Positions 1-8,306 of a stretch of 64,000 nt of DNA are shown piece after piece. Source of the DNA: Jiangella muralis (GTDB lineage Bacteria > Actinomycetota > Actinomycetes > Jiangellales > Jiangellaceae); assembly GCF_001270745.1 (NCBI RefSeq), contig NZ_KQ434754.1:106312-170311 (forward strand). Direction: 5' to 3'. Below the pieces are notes generated by a model that worked only from the letters and a program-made list of their open reading frames with translations, had not been told where the DNA came from and did no database searches. Made by a program: the position numbers and the translations under genes. Position 1 is the first letter of the stretch, and the number at the start of each line of letters is the position of its first letter.

Positions 1-408
1 GGCTCGGCCACCGTCGAGCTGGCGGTTGTCGCGCCCGGCCTGCTGATGATCATCGCGTTGCTGGTGCTGGGCGGCCGGGTCACCATCGCCGGTGGCTCGG
101 TCGAGCACGCCGCCGCCGAGGCCGCGCGCACCGCGTCCATCGCCCGCACCGAGAGCGACGCGCTGCTGCAGGGCCGCAACGCCGCCGAGGCGTCGCTGCA
201 GCGGCAGGACCTCCAGTGCGTCGGCGGGCCATCCGTCCAGATCGACACCAGCCAGTTCAGCCGCCCGCCGGGTGAGCCGGCCACGGTGTCGGCCACGGTC
301 ACCTGCCGGGTCCAGCTGTCCGACCTCGCCATCCCCGGGCTGCCCGGCTCGCGGGAGATCACCGAGACGGTCGACAGCCCGCTCGACACCTACCGGATGC
401 GCCGATGA
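1..408 (+). CDS. TadE-like pseudopilin, 5' end outside window
   Basis: The frame is open from base 1, so the true start lies to the left; the first visible ATG at 46 falls inside the hydrophobic segment and is not a credible start. The visible part begins with GSATVELAVVAPGLLMIIAL, the Glu-containing N-terminal hydrophobic helix typical of TadE/TadG minor pseudopilins. It is followed by a VEHAAAEAARTASIART stretch common in actinobacterial TadE proteins and a short beta-rich tail with two cysteines. The family is membrane anchored and acts in Flp/tad pilus assembly. The stop overlaps the next gene by 4 bases (ATGA), so the two are translationally coupled. Confidence 0.75.
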   Translation, partial: GSATVELAVVAPGLLMIIALLVLGGRVTIAGGSVEHAAAEAARTASIARTESDALLQGRNAAEASLQRQDLQCVGGPSVQIDTSQFSRPPGEPATVSATVTCRVQLSDLAIPGLPGSREITETVDSPLDTYRMRR

Positions 409-836
409 CGGCCCGGGCGCTGCGCTCCGACCGCGAACAGGGCGCCGTCGCGATCTTCGCGGTGGTCATCGTCATGGCGTTGTTCCTGGCCATCGGACTG
501 GTCGTCGACGGCGGCGGCAAGATCCGGGCCATGCAGCGGGCCAATGCCGTCGCCGCCGAGGCCGCACGTACGGCGGCGCAGGCGGTCATCATCGACGGCG
601 ACGGCGCGGGCCACCCGACCATCGACTTCGCCCGGGCCTGCACCGCCGCCAGTAGCTACGTCACGGCGGCGGGCGGCCAGCCCACCGACTGCCGCCGCGT
701 CAACGACACCACGGTGCAGGTCGACACCGCCATCACCTACGACAACGTCTTCCTGTCCCTGATCGGGCAGCCGACGTCCCAGGCCACTGGCAGCGCGCAG
801 GCCCGCCTCGCGCGCGGAGTCGGTACGGAACAGTGA
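405..836 (+). CDS. TadE/TadG-like pilus assembly protein
   Basis: A 143-residue protein. After a short basic leader (RSDREQGAVAIF) comes one hydrophobic helix (about residues 15-38), then a periplasmic-side domain with the AEAARTAAQA motif seen in the preceding gene. The Glu-Gln-Gly-Ala start of the helix is the type seen in TadE/G-like Flp pilus proteins, where the helix is cleaved or retained as an anchor. The ATG overlaps the upstream stop (ATGA), and the next gene follows within about 10 bases, so all three belong to one tad operon that begins left of the window. The exact Tad subunit (TadF or TadG-like) is inferred. Confidence 0.7.
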   Translation: MTARALRSDREQGAVAIFAVVIVMALFLAIGLVVDGGGKIRAMQRANAVAAEAARTAAQAVIIDGDGAGHPTIDFARACTAASSYVTAAGGQPTDCRRVNDTTVQVDTAITYDNVFLSLIGQPTSQATGSAQARLARGVGTEQ

Positions 837-847
837 GGAGTACCCCC

Positions 848-3800
848 GTGCCTCGAACCCATCGAACCGCCCGCCCCCGGCGTAGGACCGCATCGGTCCT
901 GCGTGGTCTGGGAGCGTTGGTCGTCATCGTCGCGGTCCTGGTCGGCATCCCGCTCGCACTGGTCGCCGTCGCCGGCAACCCCTTCCCCGGCTCCGTGCCC
1001 AGCTGGGACGACGTCACGTCCGCGCTCACCGAGCCCGACGACGGGTCGCTGTTCCTGCAGGCGCTGGTCGTGATCGGCTGGCTGGGCTGGCTCACCTTCG
1101 CCGCCGGCCTGCTGGTCGAGATCCCGGCCGCGCTGAGCGGCCGCAAGGCGCCACGGCTGCCCGTCCTGCGGGTCCAGCAGCGCGCCGCCGCCGGCCTGGT
1201 CGCCGCCGTCGCCGCCGTGTTCGTCGTCGGGCCGGTCGGGGTGGCCACGGCCGCCGAGCCGGTGCAGCCGCCCGCGCAGCAGCCGGCCCCGGCCACGACG
1301 ACGCCGACGCCGGCCGCGTCCGAGGTGACGACGGCCGAGGCGGCTCCCGCGGCGGCCGCCCAGCCGGCCACGGTGCAGCGCACGCACACCGTCCAGCGCG
1401 GCGAGTCGCTGTGGCGCATCGCCGAGCAAGAGCTGGGCGACGGCGCGCGCTGGCCCGAGATCGCCGAGCTCAACTACGGAGCTCCGCAGCCCGGCGGCCG
1501 CGTGCTCGACAACACGCACTGGATCGATCCCGGCTGGCAGCTGCTGCTGCCGCCCGAGCCCGCACCGTCCGCCGTCCCGGTCGCCGATACCGGCGCCACC
1601 ACGCACGTCGTGGCCGAGGGCGACACACTGTGGGGCATCGCCGAGCAGCGGCTGGGCGACGGCGCGCGCTATCCCGAACTGGTCGAGGCGTCCCGCGACA
1701 CCGTCCAGCCCGACGGCGGCCGGCTCACCGACCCCGACCTCATCCGGCCGGGCTGGACCATCACCGTCCCGGGCGCCGCGGGAACGCCGCCGGTGGTCGG
1801 CGACCCGGTGTCGCGCGAGCCGGTCGAGCCGCCGGCCGAAGAGCCGGTCCAGCCGCCCGCTCCGGAGCAGCCCCAGGAGGAGGCACCGGTCGAGGAGGCA
1901 CCCGCCGAGGAGCAGCCGCCGGCCGAGGAGCCGGTGCAACCGCCGGCCGCCGAGCAGCCCGACGACGCCGAACTGGGCGACTCCGCGACCCAGGCCGTCG
2001 GCGACGGCGTCGACCTGCCGATCCGCACCGCCACCGGCGTCGGCGCCCTGCTGGCCGCCGGGGTGCTGGCCTTCCTCGCCGCCCGGCGCCGGTCCCAGCA
2101 GCGACGACGCGAGCCCGGCGAGCGCATCGCCATGCCCGTCGGCGCGGCCGCCGAGACCGAGCGCGAGCTGCGCGGCGTCGCCGACCCGATGAGCGTCGAG
2201 GTGGTCGACGTCGCGCTGCGCGGGCTGGCCGCCGACTGCGCCCAGCGCGGGGTGTCGCTGCCGCCGCTGCGCATCGCGCGGCTCACGTCCGAGCAGTTCG
2301 AGCTGTACCTCGCCGACGAGGCCGTGCTGCCGCCGCCGTTCGTCGCGACCGAGCAGGCGCACGTGTGGCTGCTGCCGGCCGCCGCCGGACGCGCCTTCGA
2401 TGCCGCCGAGCTGCGCGACGTGCCGGCGCCGTACCCGAGCCTGGTCACCGTCGGGCACGGCCCCGAGGACGGCCACCTGCTGCTCGACCTCGAGCGGCTC
2501 GGCACCCTCGCCGTCGTCGGCGACCGCGAGGCGTCCCGCGAGGTGCTGGCCGCGCTCGCCGTCGAGCTGGCCACCAGCCCGTGGGCCGACGACCTCCAGG
2601 TCACGCTGGTCGGCACCTGCCCCGAACTGGCCAGCGGCCTCGACACCGGCCGCATCCGCTACCTGCCGACGGTCGGCAGCCTGCTCACCGAGCTGAGCAC
2701 GCGGGCCCGGCACGACCGCGTGGCGATGGCCGAGTCGGGCGCCTACTCCCTCGACGACGCGCGCGCCCGCGGGGTCGCCGTCGCCGCGTGGACGCCCGAG
2801 ATCGTGCTGCTCGGCGAGCCGCTCGGGCCCGACCAGGACACCCAGCTGGCCGAGCTGGTGCAGTCACTGCCCCGGGTCGCCGTCGCGGCCGTCACCAGCG
2901 GCCACGGCGCCGTGGGGCAGTGGTCTCTGGAGCTGGCCGCCGGCGAGGCCGACGCTGCCGTCCTGCAGCCGGTGGGCGTCGACGTCCAGCCGCAGCGGCT
3001 CGACCACCACCAGTACCGCCAGATCCTGGAGCTGCTGGGCGTCACCACGCAGCCGGCCCGGCCGTGGATCGACGCCGGTGGCCGACCGGCCGACGAGCCC
3101 GAGCCGGGCGACGTCGGTCCCGGCCTGCTGGAGAGCCTCGAGGCCGACTTCGACCGCCTGGCCGCGCCCGAGCCGGCGTCCGAGCCGGTGGACGACGAGC
3201 CGCCCGCGACGCCCGTCGCAGACCTCGCGGCCGGGAGCCCCGCCCCGGCTCCGGTGCCGGGCGACGGGCCCACCGTCCTGCTGCTCGGGCCGGTCGAGGT
3301 CGACGACGCCGGAGGGCCGGTCGAGCAGTCCAAGTACCGCCAGCTCACCGAGATCGCCGCGTTCATCGCGCTGCATCCCGGCCTCGGGCACGCCGCGCTC
3401 GACGACGCCATGTGGCCGGGCAGCCGCGTCACCCAGAACACCCGCAACACCGCCATCTCCAAGCTTCGCCGCTGGTTCGGCCGCGACACCCACGGCGACG
3501 ACTACCTGCCGCGGGTCGACACCGGGTACAGGTTCCACCCCGGCGTCACCACCGACTGGGACGAGTGGCGCCAACTGGTCGGCGACGACCCCGCGCTGGC
3601 CGGCACCCAGCAGCTGGTCGCGGCGCTGGACCTGGTCCGCGGCCAGCCGTTCACCGGCGTCAACCCGCGCCGCTACGGCTGGGCCGAGCACCTCAAGCAG
3701 GAGATGATCGCGGCCATCGTCGACACCGCGCACGAGCTGGCCCAGCGCGCCCTCCGCGGCGGCGACGCCCACCTCGCCCGCAAGGCGTCGACCATCGGCC

Positions 3801-4012
3801 TGCAGGTCGAGCCCGGCATGGAGCTGCTGTGGCGCGACCGCATCAAGGCCGAGCACCTGGCCGGCAACCGGCTCGGCATCGACGACGCCATCGCCCGCAT
3901 GACCGCCATCAGCGCCGACCTCGGCGACGACCTCGAGGTCGCCACCGTCCGGTTGATCGCCGAGCTGACCAGCCCCGCGCCGGAACACACCGGCGTGCCG
4001 GAACGCCTCTAA
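848..4012 (+). CDS. Membrane protein with two LysM domains and a C-terminal BTAD/OmpR-like domain
   Basis: About 1050 residues. Order: three N-terminal hydrophobic segments (about residues 15-45, 75-95 and 115-135); two LysM modules (HTVQRGESLWRIAEQELGDG and HVVAEGDTLWGIAEQRLGDG); a Pro/Glu-rich linker; another hydrophobic helix; a long middle region; and a C-terminal winged-helix plus bacterial transcriptional activator (BTAD) domain (RNTAISKLRRWFG, then an alpha-helical tail). LysM binds peptidoglycan or chitin-like glycans; BTAD domains occur in SARP-type regulators. The family recurs at actinobacterial tad loci. GTG at 848 is preferred because GAGGAG lies 7 bases upstream; an in-frame GTG at 833 overlapping the preceding stop is the alternative. 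The function as a wall-linked regulator is inference. Confidence 0.75.
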   Translation: MPRTHRTARPRRRTASVLRGLGALVVIVAVLVGIPLALVAVAGNPFPGSVPSWDDVTSALTEPDDGSLFLQALVVIGWLGWLTFAAGLLVEIPAALSGRKAPRLPVLRVQQRAAAGLVAAVAAVFVVGPVGVATAAEPVQPPAQQPAPATTTPTPAASEVTTAEAAPAAAAQPATVQRTHTVQRGESLWRIAEQELGDGARWPEIAELNYGAPQPGGRVLDNTHWIDPGWQLLLPPEPAPSAVPVADTGATTHVVAEGDTLWGIAEQRLGDGARYPELVEASRDTVQPDGGRLTDPDLIRPGWTITVPGAAGTPPVVGDPVSREPVEPPAEEPVQPPAPEQPQEEAPVEEAPAEEQPPAEEPVQPPAAEQPDDAELGDSATQAVGDGVDLPIRTATGVGALLAAGVLAFLAARRRSQQRRREPGERIAMPVGAAAETERELRGVADPMSVEVVDVALRGLAADCAQRGVSLPPLRIARLTSEQFELYLADEAVLPPPFVATEQAHVWLLPAAAGRAFDAAELRDVPAPYPSLVTVGHGPEDGHLLLDLERLGTLAVVGDREASREVLAALAVELATSPWADDLQVTLVGTCPELASGLDTGRIRYLPTVGSLLTELSTRARHDRVAMAESGAYSLDDARARGVAVAAWTPEIVLLGEPLGPDQDTQLAELVQSLPRVAVAAVTSGHGAVGQWSLELAAGEADAAVLQPVGVDVQPQRLDHHQYRQILELLGVTTQPARPWIDAGGRPADEPEPGDVGPGLLESLEADFDRLAAPEPASEPVDDEPPATPVADLAAGSPAPAPVPGDGPTVLLLGPVEVDDAGGPVEQSKYRQLTEIAAFIALHPGLGHAALDDAMWPGSRVTQNTRNTAISKLRRWFGRDTHGDDYLPRVDTGYRFHPGVTTDWDEWRQLVGDDPALAGTQQLVAALDLVRGQPFTGVNPRRYGWAEHLKQEMIAAIVDTAHELAQRALRGGDAHLARKASTIGLQVEPGMELLWRDRIKAEHLAGNRLGIDDAIARMTAISADLGDDLEVATVRLIAELTSPAPEHTGVPERL

Positions 4013-4926
4013 CGACTGCGCACCAGCGCCTGGATCTCGCCGACCGGGACGACGGTGCCGTTCCAGGGGCTCTCCAGGGTGTCGGGCACGCCCGGCAGGC
4101 TCACCTCGACGCCGCCCATGGTGAAGATGACGTCGTAGACGAGGCGGGCCTGCGCGGCGAAAGCAGGGCGGCCGTCGAGATCCTGGGCGGTCTGCTCGTG
4201 CGACATCTCCAGGTAGACGTGCTCGCAGGCGTTCGAGCGCAGGTCGGGGTCGCAGTCGAAGGTGTCGGACCCGTCGCCGGGGTCGATCTCGACGTGGCTG
4301 AGCGTGCCGGTGGCCTGCAGCGGGCCGGCCACGCTGCCGATGATGTCGCCGTCGCCGAGGCCGTCGAGCAGGTAGCGGGTGTCGGCGCCGACGTAGGTCA
4401 TGCCGGCCGGGCGGAAGGTCATGGTGAACGCCGGCGTCTCCAGCCGGCCCAGCGCCTGCCAGCCGAGGCCGGGAATGGAGCCCTCGTAGGGCTTGACCCA
4501 GCGCCATCGTCTCTCGATCTCCTGCTGACCGGGCACGCGGCACTCGACGAACGTGAAGATGTGCTCCGGGCTGGGCCGGGTCTCCTCCGGCGGCCACTCG
4601 TCCTCGGGCAGTGGCGACGGGATGTCGGCCCGGCAGGCCTTCGTGCCGAGGCAGAACTCGTCGTACGGCTCCTCGGTGAGGTCGCAGCGCGGGCCGTTGG
4701 TGCCGGAGTCGCCGTCCTCGCCGCTGTCGTCCTCGTCGGGGTCGGGACAGATGTTGACGTACTCGAAGACACCCGGGCTGACCTCGATGAAGACGTAGCA
4801 GGGGTCGTTGGCGGGGTCGACGCCGCGCACGCCGGCCGCCTGGCCGGGTGCGATGCTGCCGAGCAGGCCGACCAGCAGGACGGCGACGGCCGTCAGGACC
4901 TGGGACACGCGTCGGGGGGTCAGCAT
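4009..4926 (-). CDS. Secreted protein of unknown function
   Basis: About 305 residues. It starts with a basic n-region and hydrophobic core ending in GSIAPGQAAG, a clear Sec signal peptide. The mature part has paired cysteines, an acidic Asp/Glu/Ser-rich spacer near residue 60, and a later HVEIDPGDGSDTFDCD segment that recalls PKD-like beta-sandwich loops. No catalytic motif is visible. The ATG at 4926 has GGAGG about 9 bases upstream and overlaps the end of the lipoprotein gene, so the two are coupled. The 3' end overlaps the LysM/BTAD gene by 4 bases, tail to tail. Proximity to pilus genes suggests an envelope role, but this is only context. Confidence 0.7.
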   Translation of the reverse strand: MLTPRRVSQVLTAVAVLLVGLLGSIAPGQAAGVRGVDPANDPCYVFIEVSPGVFEYVNICPDPDEDDSGEDGDSGTNGPRCDLTEEPYDEFCLGTKACRADIPSPLPEDEWPPEETRPSPEHIFTFVECRVPGQQEIERRWRWVKPYEGSIPGLGWQALGRLETPAFTMTFRPAGMTYVGADTRYLLDGLGDGDIIGSVAGPLQATGTLSHVEIDPGDGSDTFDCDPDLRSNACEHVYLEMSHEQTAQDLDGRPAFAAQARLVYDVIFTMGGVEVSLPGVPDTLESPWNGTVVPVGEIQALVRSR

Positions 4927-5471
4927 GTGATGGTCCCTCCAGGTTCGATCGCTTCGCCGATGAGCCACGAACCGCCGGCCTCGACGACCTCGTACACCAC
5001 GGGATGCGGCGTCAACTGCTCCTCGGCCGGCGGGATGGCCTCGCCACTGGTGAGCTGCGGGGTCCACGCGGACTCGTCCATGCAGGCGCTGACGACCCCG
5101 GACCGGTCGACGACCTGGACGTTGACATCGCTGATGACTGGCTCGCCGACCCGGACGATGCCTTGGTCGGCATAGCGCGACGCGATGCCGGCGTTGAACT
5201 CGACCGTCTCGTCGGTGGCCAGGCCCTCGAACAGCGCGGCGGGATCGTCGGCCGCGCCGCTCTGCGCCTCGACGACCGCACCGATGAACCGTTCGAAGAC
5301 CGTTCGGATCTGCTCTTCTGCCTGCGCGGCAGCGTCTTGCGTGACGGTGGCCGTGGGCGTGGGGGACGCGGGATCGCCGGTGCCGTCGTCGCCGCTGCAT
5401 GCGACCACGACTGCGAAGCTCACCAAGCCGACCGTGAAGCGCCAGCCCGTCCGGGGAAACGAGCCGCTCAT
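4920..5471 (-). CDS. Putative lipoprotein
   Basis: 183 residues starting MSGSFPRTGWRF, with a hydrophobic core and lipobox VVAC (Cys near residue 25), then a Ser/Thr/Pro-rich linker (PTPTATVT). The remaining domain of about 130 residues resembles small NTF2-like or SnoaL-like folds in pattern (a helix with IRTVFERFIGAVVEAQ, then beta strands), but no catalytic residue can be named. The ATG at 5471 has no Shine-Dalgarno sequence. A good -10 lies 6 bases upstream, which points to leaderless translation. It is the first gene of a two-gene operon with the secreted protein at 4009-4926. Confidence 0.7.
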   Translation of the reverse strand: MSGSFPRTGWRFTVGLVSFAVVVACSGDDGTGDPASPTPTATVTQDAAAQAEEQIRTVFERFIGAVVEAQSGAADDPAALFEGLATDETVEFNAGIASRYADQGIVRVGEPVISDVNVQVVDRSGVVSACMDESAWTPQLTSGEAIPPAEEQLTPHPVVYEVVEAGGSWLIGEAIEPGGTITC

Positions 5472-5477
5472 GCAGGG

Positions 5478-5507
5478 ACAATAGCGATCAAGACATGACA
5501 GCGGCAA
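5478..5507 (-). promoter_or_regulatory. Promoter of the lipoprotein operon, probably leaderless
   Basis: Read on the minus strand: TTGCCG (5507-5502), 18 bases, then TATTGT (5483-5478), then 6 bases to the ATG at 5471. The expected transcription start coincides with the start codon, and no ribosome site is present. Confidence 0.45.
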
Positions 5508-5632
5508 CAGGAACGGCATGAACGGCCGGTGTCGTTTCCGCTGGCTGCGCCGGAAATCCGGATGGACCACAGGGCGGTTGCGACCGCCCGCTGTGGGTAG
5601 AATCGGCGCGAGCTGTGGCGGAGGGTTGTGCG

Positions 5633-5648
5633 GGTTCCACGTGAAACG
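5633..5648. other. parS: parS-type ParB binding site in the cwlM promoter region
   Basis: The core GTTCCACGTGAAAC (5634-5647) matches the conserved palindromic parS core GTTTCACGTGAAAC at 13 of 14 positions. It is the only one of the four sites in this window that is intergenic, lying 70 bases before the amidase start. Confidence 0.75.
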
Positions 5649-5717
5649 GGAACCGACGGAGCTGGTACGTCGTACAGCCCGATGTCAGAACCTCGGCCAG
5701 GGAAGGACCACCCCCGG

Positions 5718-6854
5718 ATGACCTCGCTTCGCTACCAGTTGGGCGACACCGGTCCGGCGATCGCGGAGATCCGCTCCAAGCTCACGCAGCTCGGACGCCT
5801 CGACGACACCGCACCCGGCCCCAGCACGTTCGACGAGGACGTCGCCCAGGCGGTGCGGCAGTTCCAGCAGGAGCGCGGCCTCACGGCGACGGGCGTCGTC
5901 GACGCCACGACGTACCGCGTGCTCGACGAAGCGCGCTGGCGGCTCGGCGACCGCCTGCTGTCCTACGTGGTGGGCAACCCGCAGGCCGGCGACGACGTCA
6001 TCGCGCTGCAGCGGCGGCTGTCCGAGCTGGGCTTCGACGTCGGCCGGGTCGACGGCGTGTTCGGTTCGCGCACCGGCGACGCCCTGCGCGAGTTCCAGCG
6101 CAACATCGGCCTGCCCGCCGACGGTACCTGCGGTCCCAGCACGTTCAAGGCGCTCGGCCGGCTGGCGCCCATCGTCACCGGCGGACGGCCCGAGAGCCTG
6201 CGCGCCGTCGAGGCGCTGCGCCAGGCCGGGAAGCGGCTGCCGGGCAAGGTCGTCGTCATCGACCCTGGTCACGGCGGTCCCGACCGCGGCCACCGCGGCA
6301 ACGGTCTCGACGAGGCCGCCGTCGTCGAGGACCTCGCGGCCCGCATCGAGGGCCGGCTGACGGCCACCGGCGTCCAGACGTACCTCACCAGGGGCCCGGG
6401 CTCCGACGCGTCGCCGTCCGAAGCCGAGCGGGCGACGTTCGCCAACGACTCCGGCGCCAACCTGCTGGTCTCGCTGCACGTCGACGCCCACCCGAACCGC
6501 GACGCCGCCGGCGTCGCCACCTACTTCTACGGCAGCCGCGAGCCGGGCACCGCCAGCGCCATCGGCGAGCAGTTCGCCGGCCTGGTGCAGCGCGAGATCG
6601 TCGCCCGCACCGACCTCGTCGACTGCCGGGCGCACCCGAAGACGTGGGACCTGCTGCGGCACACCCGCATGGCCGCCGTCCGGGTCGAGCTGGGCTACAT
6701 CACCAACGACGGCGACGCCGCCCGGCTGGCCGACCCCGATTTCCGCGACGTCGTGGCCGAGGCCGTCGTGGTCGCCATCCAGCGGGTGTATCTGCCGTCG
6801 GGCGAGGACGCCGCCACCGGCGCGCTGCGCTTCCACGACCTCGCCACGGGGTGA
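5718..6854 (+). CDS. cwlM: CwlM-type N-acetylmuramoyl-L-alanine amidase with two peptidoglycan-binding domains
   Basis: 378 residues. Two PG_binding_1 repeats (about residues 7-70 and 85-148, each with a VRQFQ or LREFQ type helix) precede an Amidase_3 domain (about 178-370). The zinc-site residues of this family appear present: His185 in DPGHGG, Glu199, His254 in SLHVDAH, and the catalytic-type Glu324 in VRVELGYITN. In mycobacteria CwlM sits beside parA/parB and is a PknB substrate that stimulates MurA rather than a digestive enzyme; that role here is inferred from context. The ATG at 5718 is chosen because GGAAGGA lies about 10 bases upstream; an ATG at 5682 lacks a ribosome site. No signal peptide, so the protein is cytoplasmic. 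Confidence 0.85.
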   Translation: MTSLRYQLGDTGPAIAEIRSKLTQLGRLDDTAPGPSTFDEDVAQAVRQFQQERGLTATGVVDATTYRVLDEARWRLGDRLLSYVVGNPQAGDDVIALQRRLSELGFDVGRVDGVFGSRTGDALREFQRNIGLPADGTCGPSTFKALGRLAPIVTGGRPESLRAVEALRQAGKRLPGKVVVIDPGHGGPDRGHRGNGLDEAAVVEDLAARIEGRLTATGVQTYLTRGPGSDASPSEAERATFANDSGANLLVSLHVDAHPNRDAAGVATYFYGSREPGTASAIGEQFAGLVQREIVARTDLVDCRAHPKTWDLLRHTRMAAVRVELGYITNDGDAARLADPDFRDVVAEAVVVAIQRVYLPSGEDAATGALRFHDLATG

Positions 6855-6952
6855 CACGCCGGCTCACCCTGCGGAATTGGATTCGCGTCCCCGCGCCGCG
6901 ATGAGGCACAGTTGACCCTGTCTGTGTCGGTCCTGTCCCGGGAGGTGTGTGC

Positions 6953-8290
6953 GTGAGCCAGCAGTCCAGCCCGAACCGGAAGACCACCGACGCAGCAGCC
7001 GCCACCGGCTCACGTCTCGACTCATACGTCGACCGCTACGCCACCCGCACGCACGGCATGACCGCCTCCGAGGTGCGGTCACTGTTCGCGGTGGCCTCAC
7101 GGCCCGAGGTGGTGTCGCTGGCCGGCGGCATGCCGAACATCTCCGGGCTGCCGCTCGACGTCGTCGGCTCGCTGGTCAGCGATCTCGTCACCAAACGGGG
7201 CATGACGGCGCTGCAGTACGGCTCCGGCCAGGGCGATCCCACGCTGCGCGAGCAGATCTGCGACGTCATGCGTCCGGTCGGCATCGTGGCACACCCCGAC
7301 GACGTCACCGTCACGGTCGGGTCGCAGCAGGCGCTCGACCTCGTCACCCGCATCTTCATCGATCCCGGCGACGTCATCCTGGCCGAGGCGCCGTCCTACG
7401 TGGGCGCGCTGGGGACGTTCCGCTCCTACCAGGCGTCGGTCGTGCACGTCGAGATGGACGACCACGGCCTGGTGCCCGAGCGGCTGAGCGCGGCCATCGA
7501 CGCCGTCCAGGCCGCCGGCAAGCGCATCAAGTTCCTGTACACCATCCCGAGCTACCACAACCCGGCCGGCATCACGATGACGGCGGCACGGCGCACCGAG
7601 GTGCTCGAGATCTGCCGCCGGGCCGACGTCCTCATCATCGAGGACGACCCCTACGGCCTGCTCGGCTTCGACGGCGAGGTGCCGCGCGCCATCCGGGCCG
7701 ACGACGCCGAACGGGTCGTCTACCTGGGCTCCTTCTCGAAGACGTTCGCGCCGGGGCTGCGCGTCGGCTGGGCGCTCGCGCCGCACGCCGTCCGCGAGAA
7801 GCTGGTGCTCGCGGCCGAGAACAGCGTGCTCTGCCCGCCGGCGTTCAGCCAGCTCACGGTGTCCGAGTACCTCGCCGGCCACGACTGGATGGCGCAGGTC
7901 AAGGACTTCCGCGAGACCTACCGCGAGCGCCGCGACGCCATGCTCGAGGCGCTCGACGACCTCATGCCGGCCGGCGCGCACTGGACCCAGCCGTCCGGCG
8001 GGTTCTACGTGTGGCTGACCCTGCCCGACGGCATCGACGCCAAGGCCATGCTGCCGCGCGCCGTCACCAACCGGGTCGCCTATGTGCCCGGCACCGCGTT
8101 CTTTGCCGACGGTTTCGGCTCGCGTTCCATGCGGCTGTCGTACTGTTACCCGACGCCCGAACGCATCCGCGAGGGCGTGCGCCGGCTGGCGCAGGTCATC
8201 GAGCAGGAGATGGAACTGCGCGCCACGTTCGGGGCCTGGAGTGCCGCACAGCGGCCCGGCCTCGACGCACCGGCGCCAGACCAGAGTTGA
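6953..8290 (+). CDS. PLP-dependent aminotransferase, class I/II (2-aminoadipate/MocR-C-type)
   Basis: 445 residues. Fold-type I aminotransferase of the LysN/MocR-C type without a DNA-binding domain. Visible motifs are the substrate loop SLAGGMPN, YGSGQGDPTLREQI, IPSYHNPAG, EDDPYGLL, and the Schiff-base lysine in YLGSFSKTFAPGLRVGW. The family transfers amino groups to 2-oxoacids; the substrate cannot be told from sequence. GTG at 6953 is preferred over GTG at 6947 because GGAGG sits 7 bases upstream. The next gene starts 16 bases after the stop, consistent with one operon. Confidence 0.8.
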   Translation: MSQQSSPNRKTTDAAAATGSRLDSYVDRYATRTHGMTASEVRSLFAVASRPEVVSLAGGMPNISGLPLDVVGSLVSDLVTKRGMTALQYGSGQGDPTLREQICDVMRPVGIVAHPDDVTVTVGSQQALDLVTRIFIDPGDVILAEAPSYVGALGTFRSYQASVVHVEMDDHGLVPERLSAAIDAVQAAGKRIKFLYTIPSYHNPAGITMTAARRTEVLEICRRADVLIIEDDPYGLLGFDGEVPRAIRADDAERVVYLGSFSKTFAPGLRVGWALAPHAVREKLVLAAENSVLCPPAFSQLTVSEYLAGHDWMAQVKDFRETYRERRDAMLEALDDLMPAGAHWTQPSGGFYVWLTLPDGIDAKAMLPRAVTNRVAYVPGTAFFADGFGSRSMRLSYCYPTPERIREGVRRLAQVIEQEMELRATFGAWSAAQRPGLDAPAPDQS

Positions 8291-8306
8291 GGGGTTTCGT
8301 TCCAGT

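Noticed and set aside
737..2713. Long open frame on the minus strand opposite the LysM/BTAD gene
   Set aside because: High-GC codon bias leaves antisense frames open; the protein is Arg/Gly/Ala-rich low complexity without domain motifs, and the plus strand has clear LysM and BTAD motifs.
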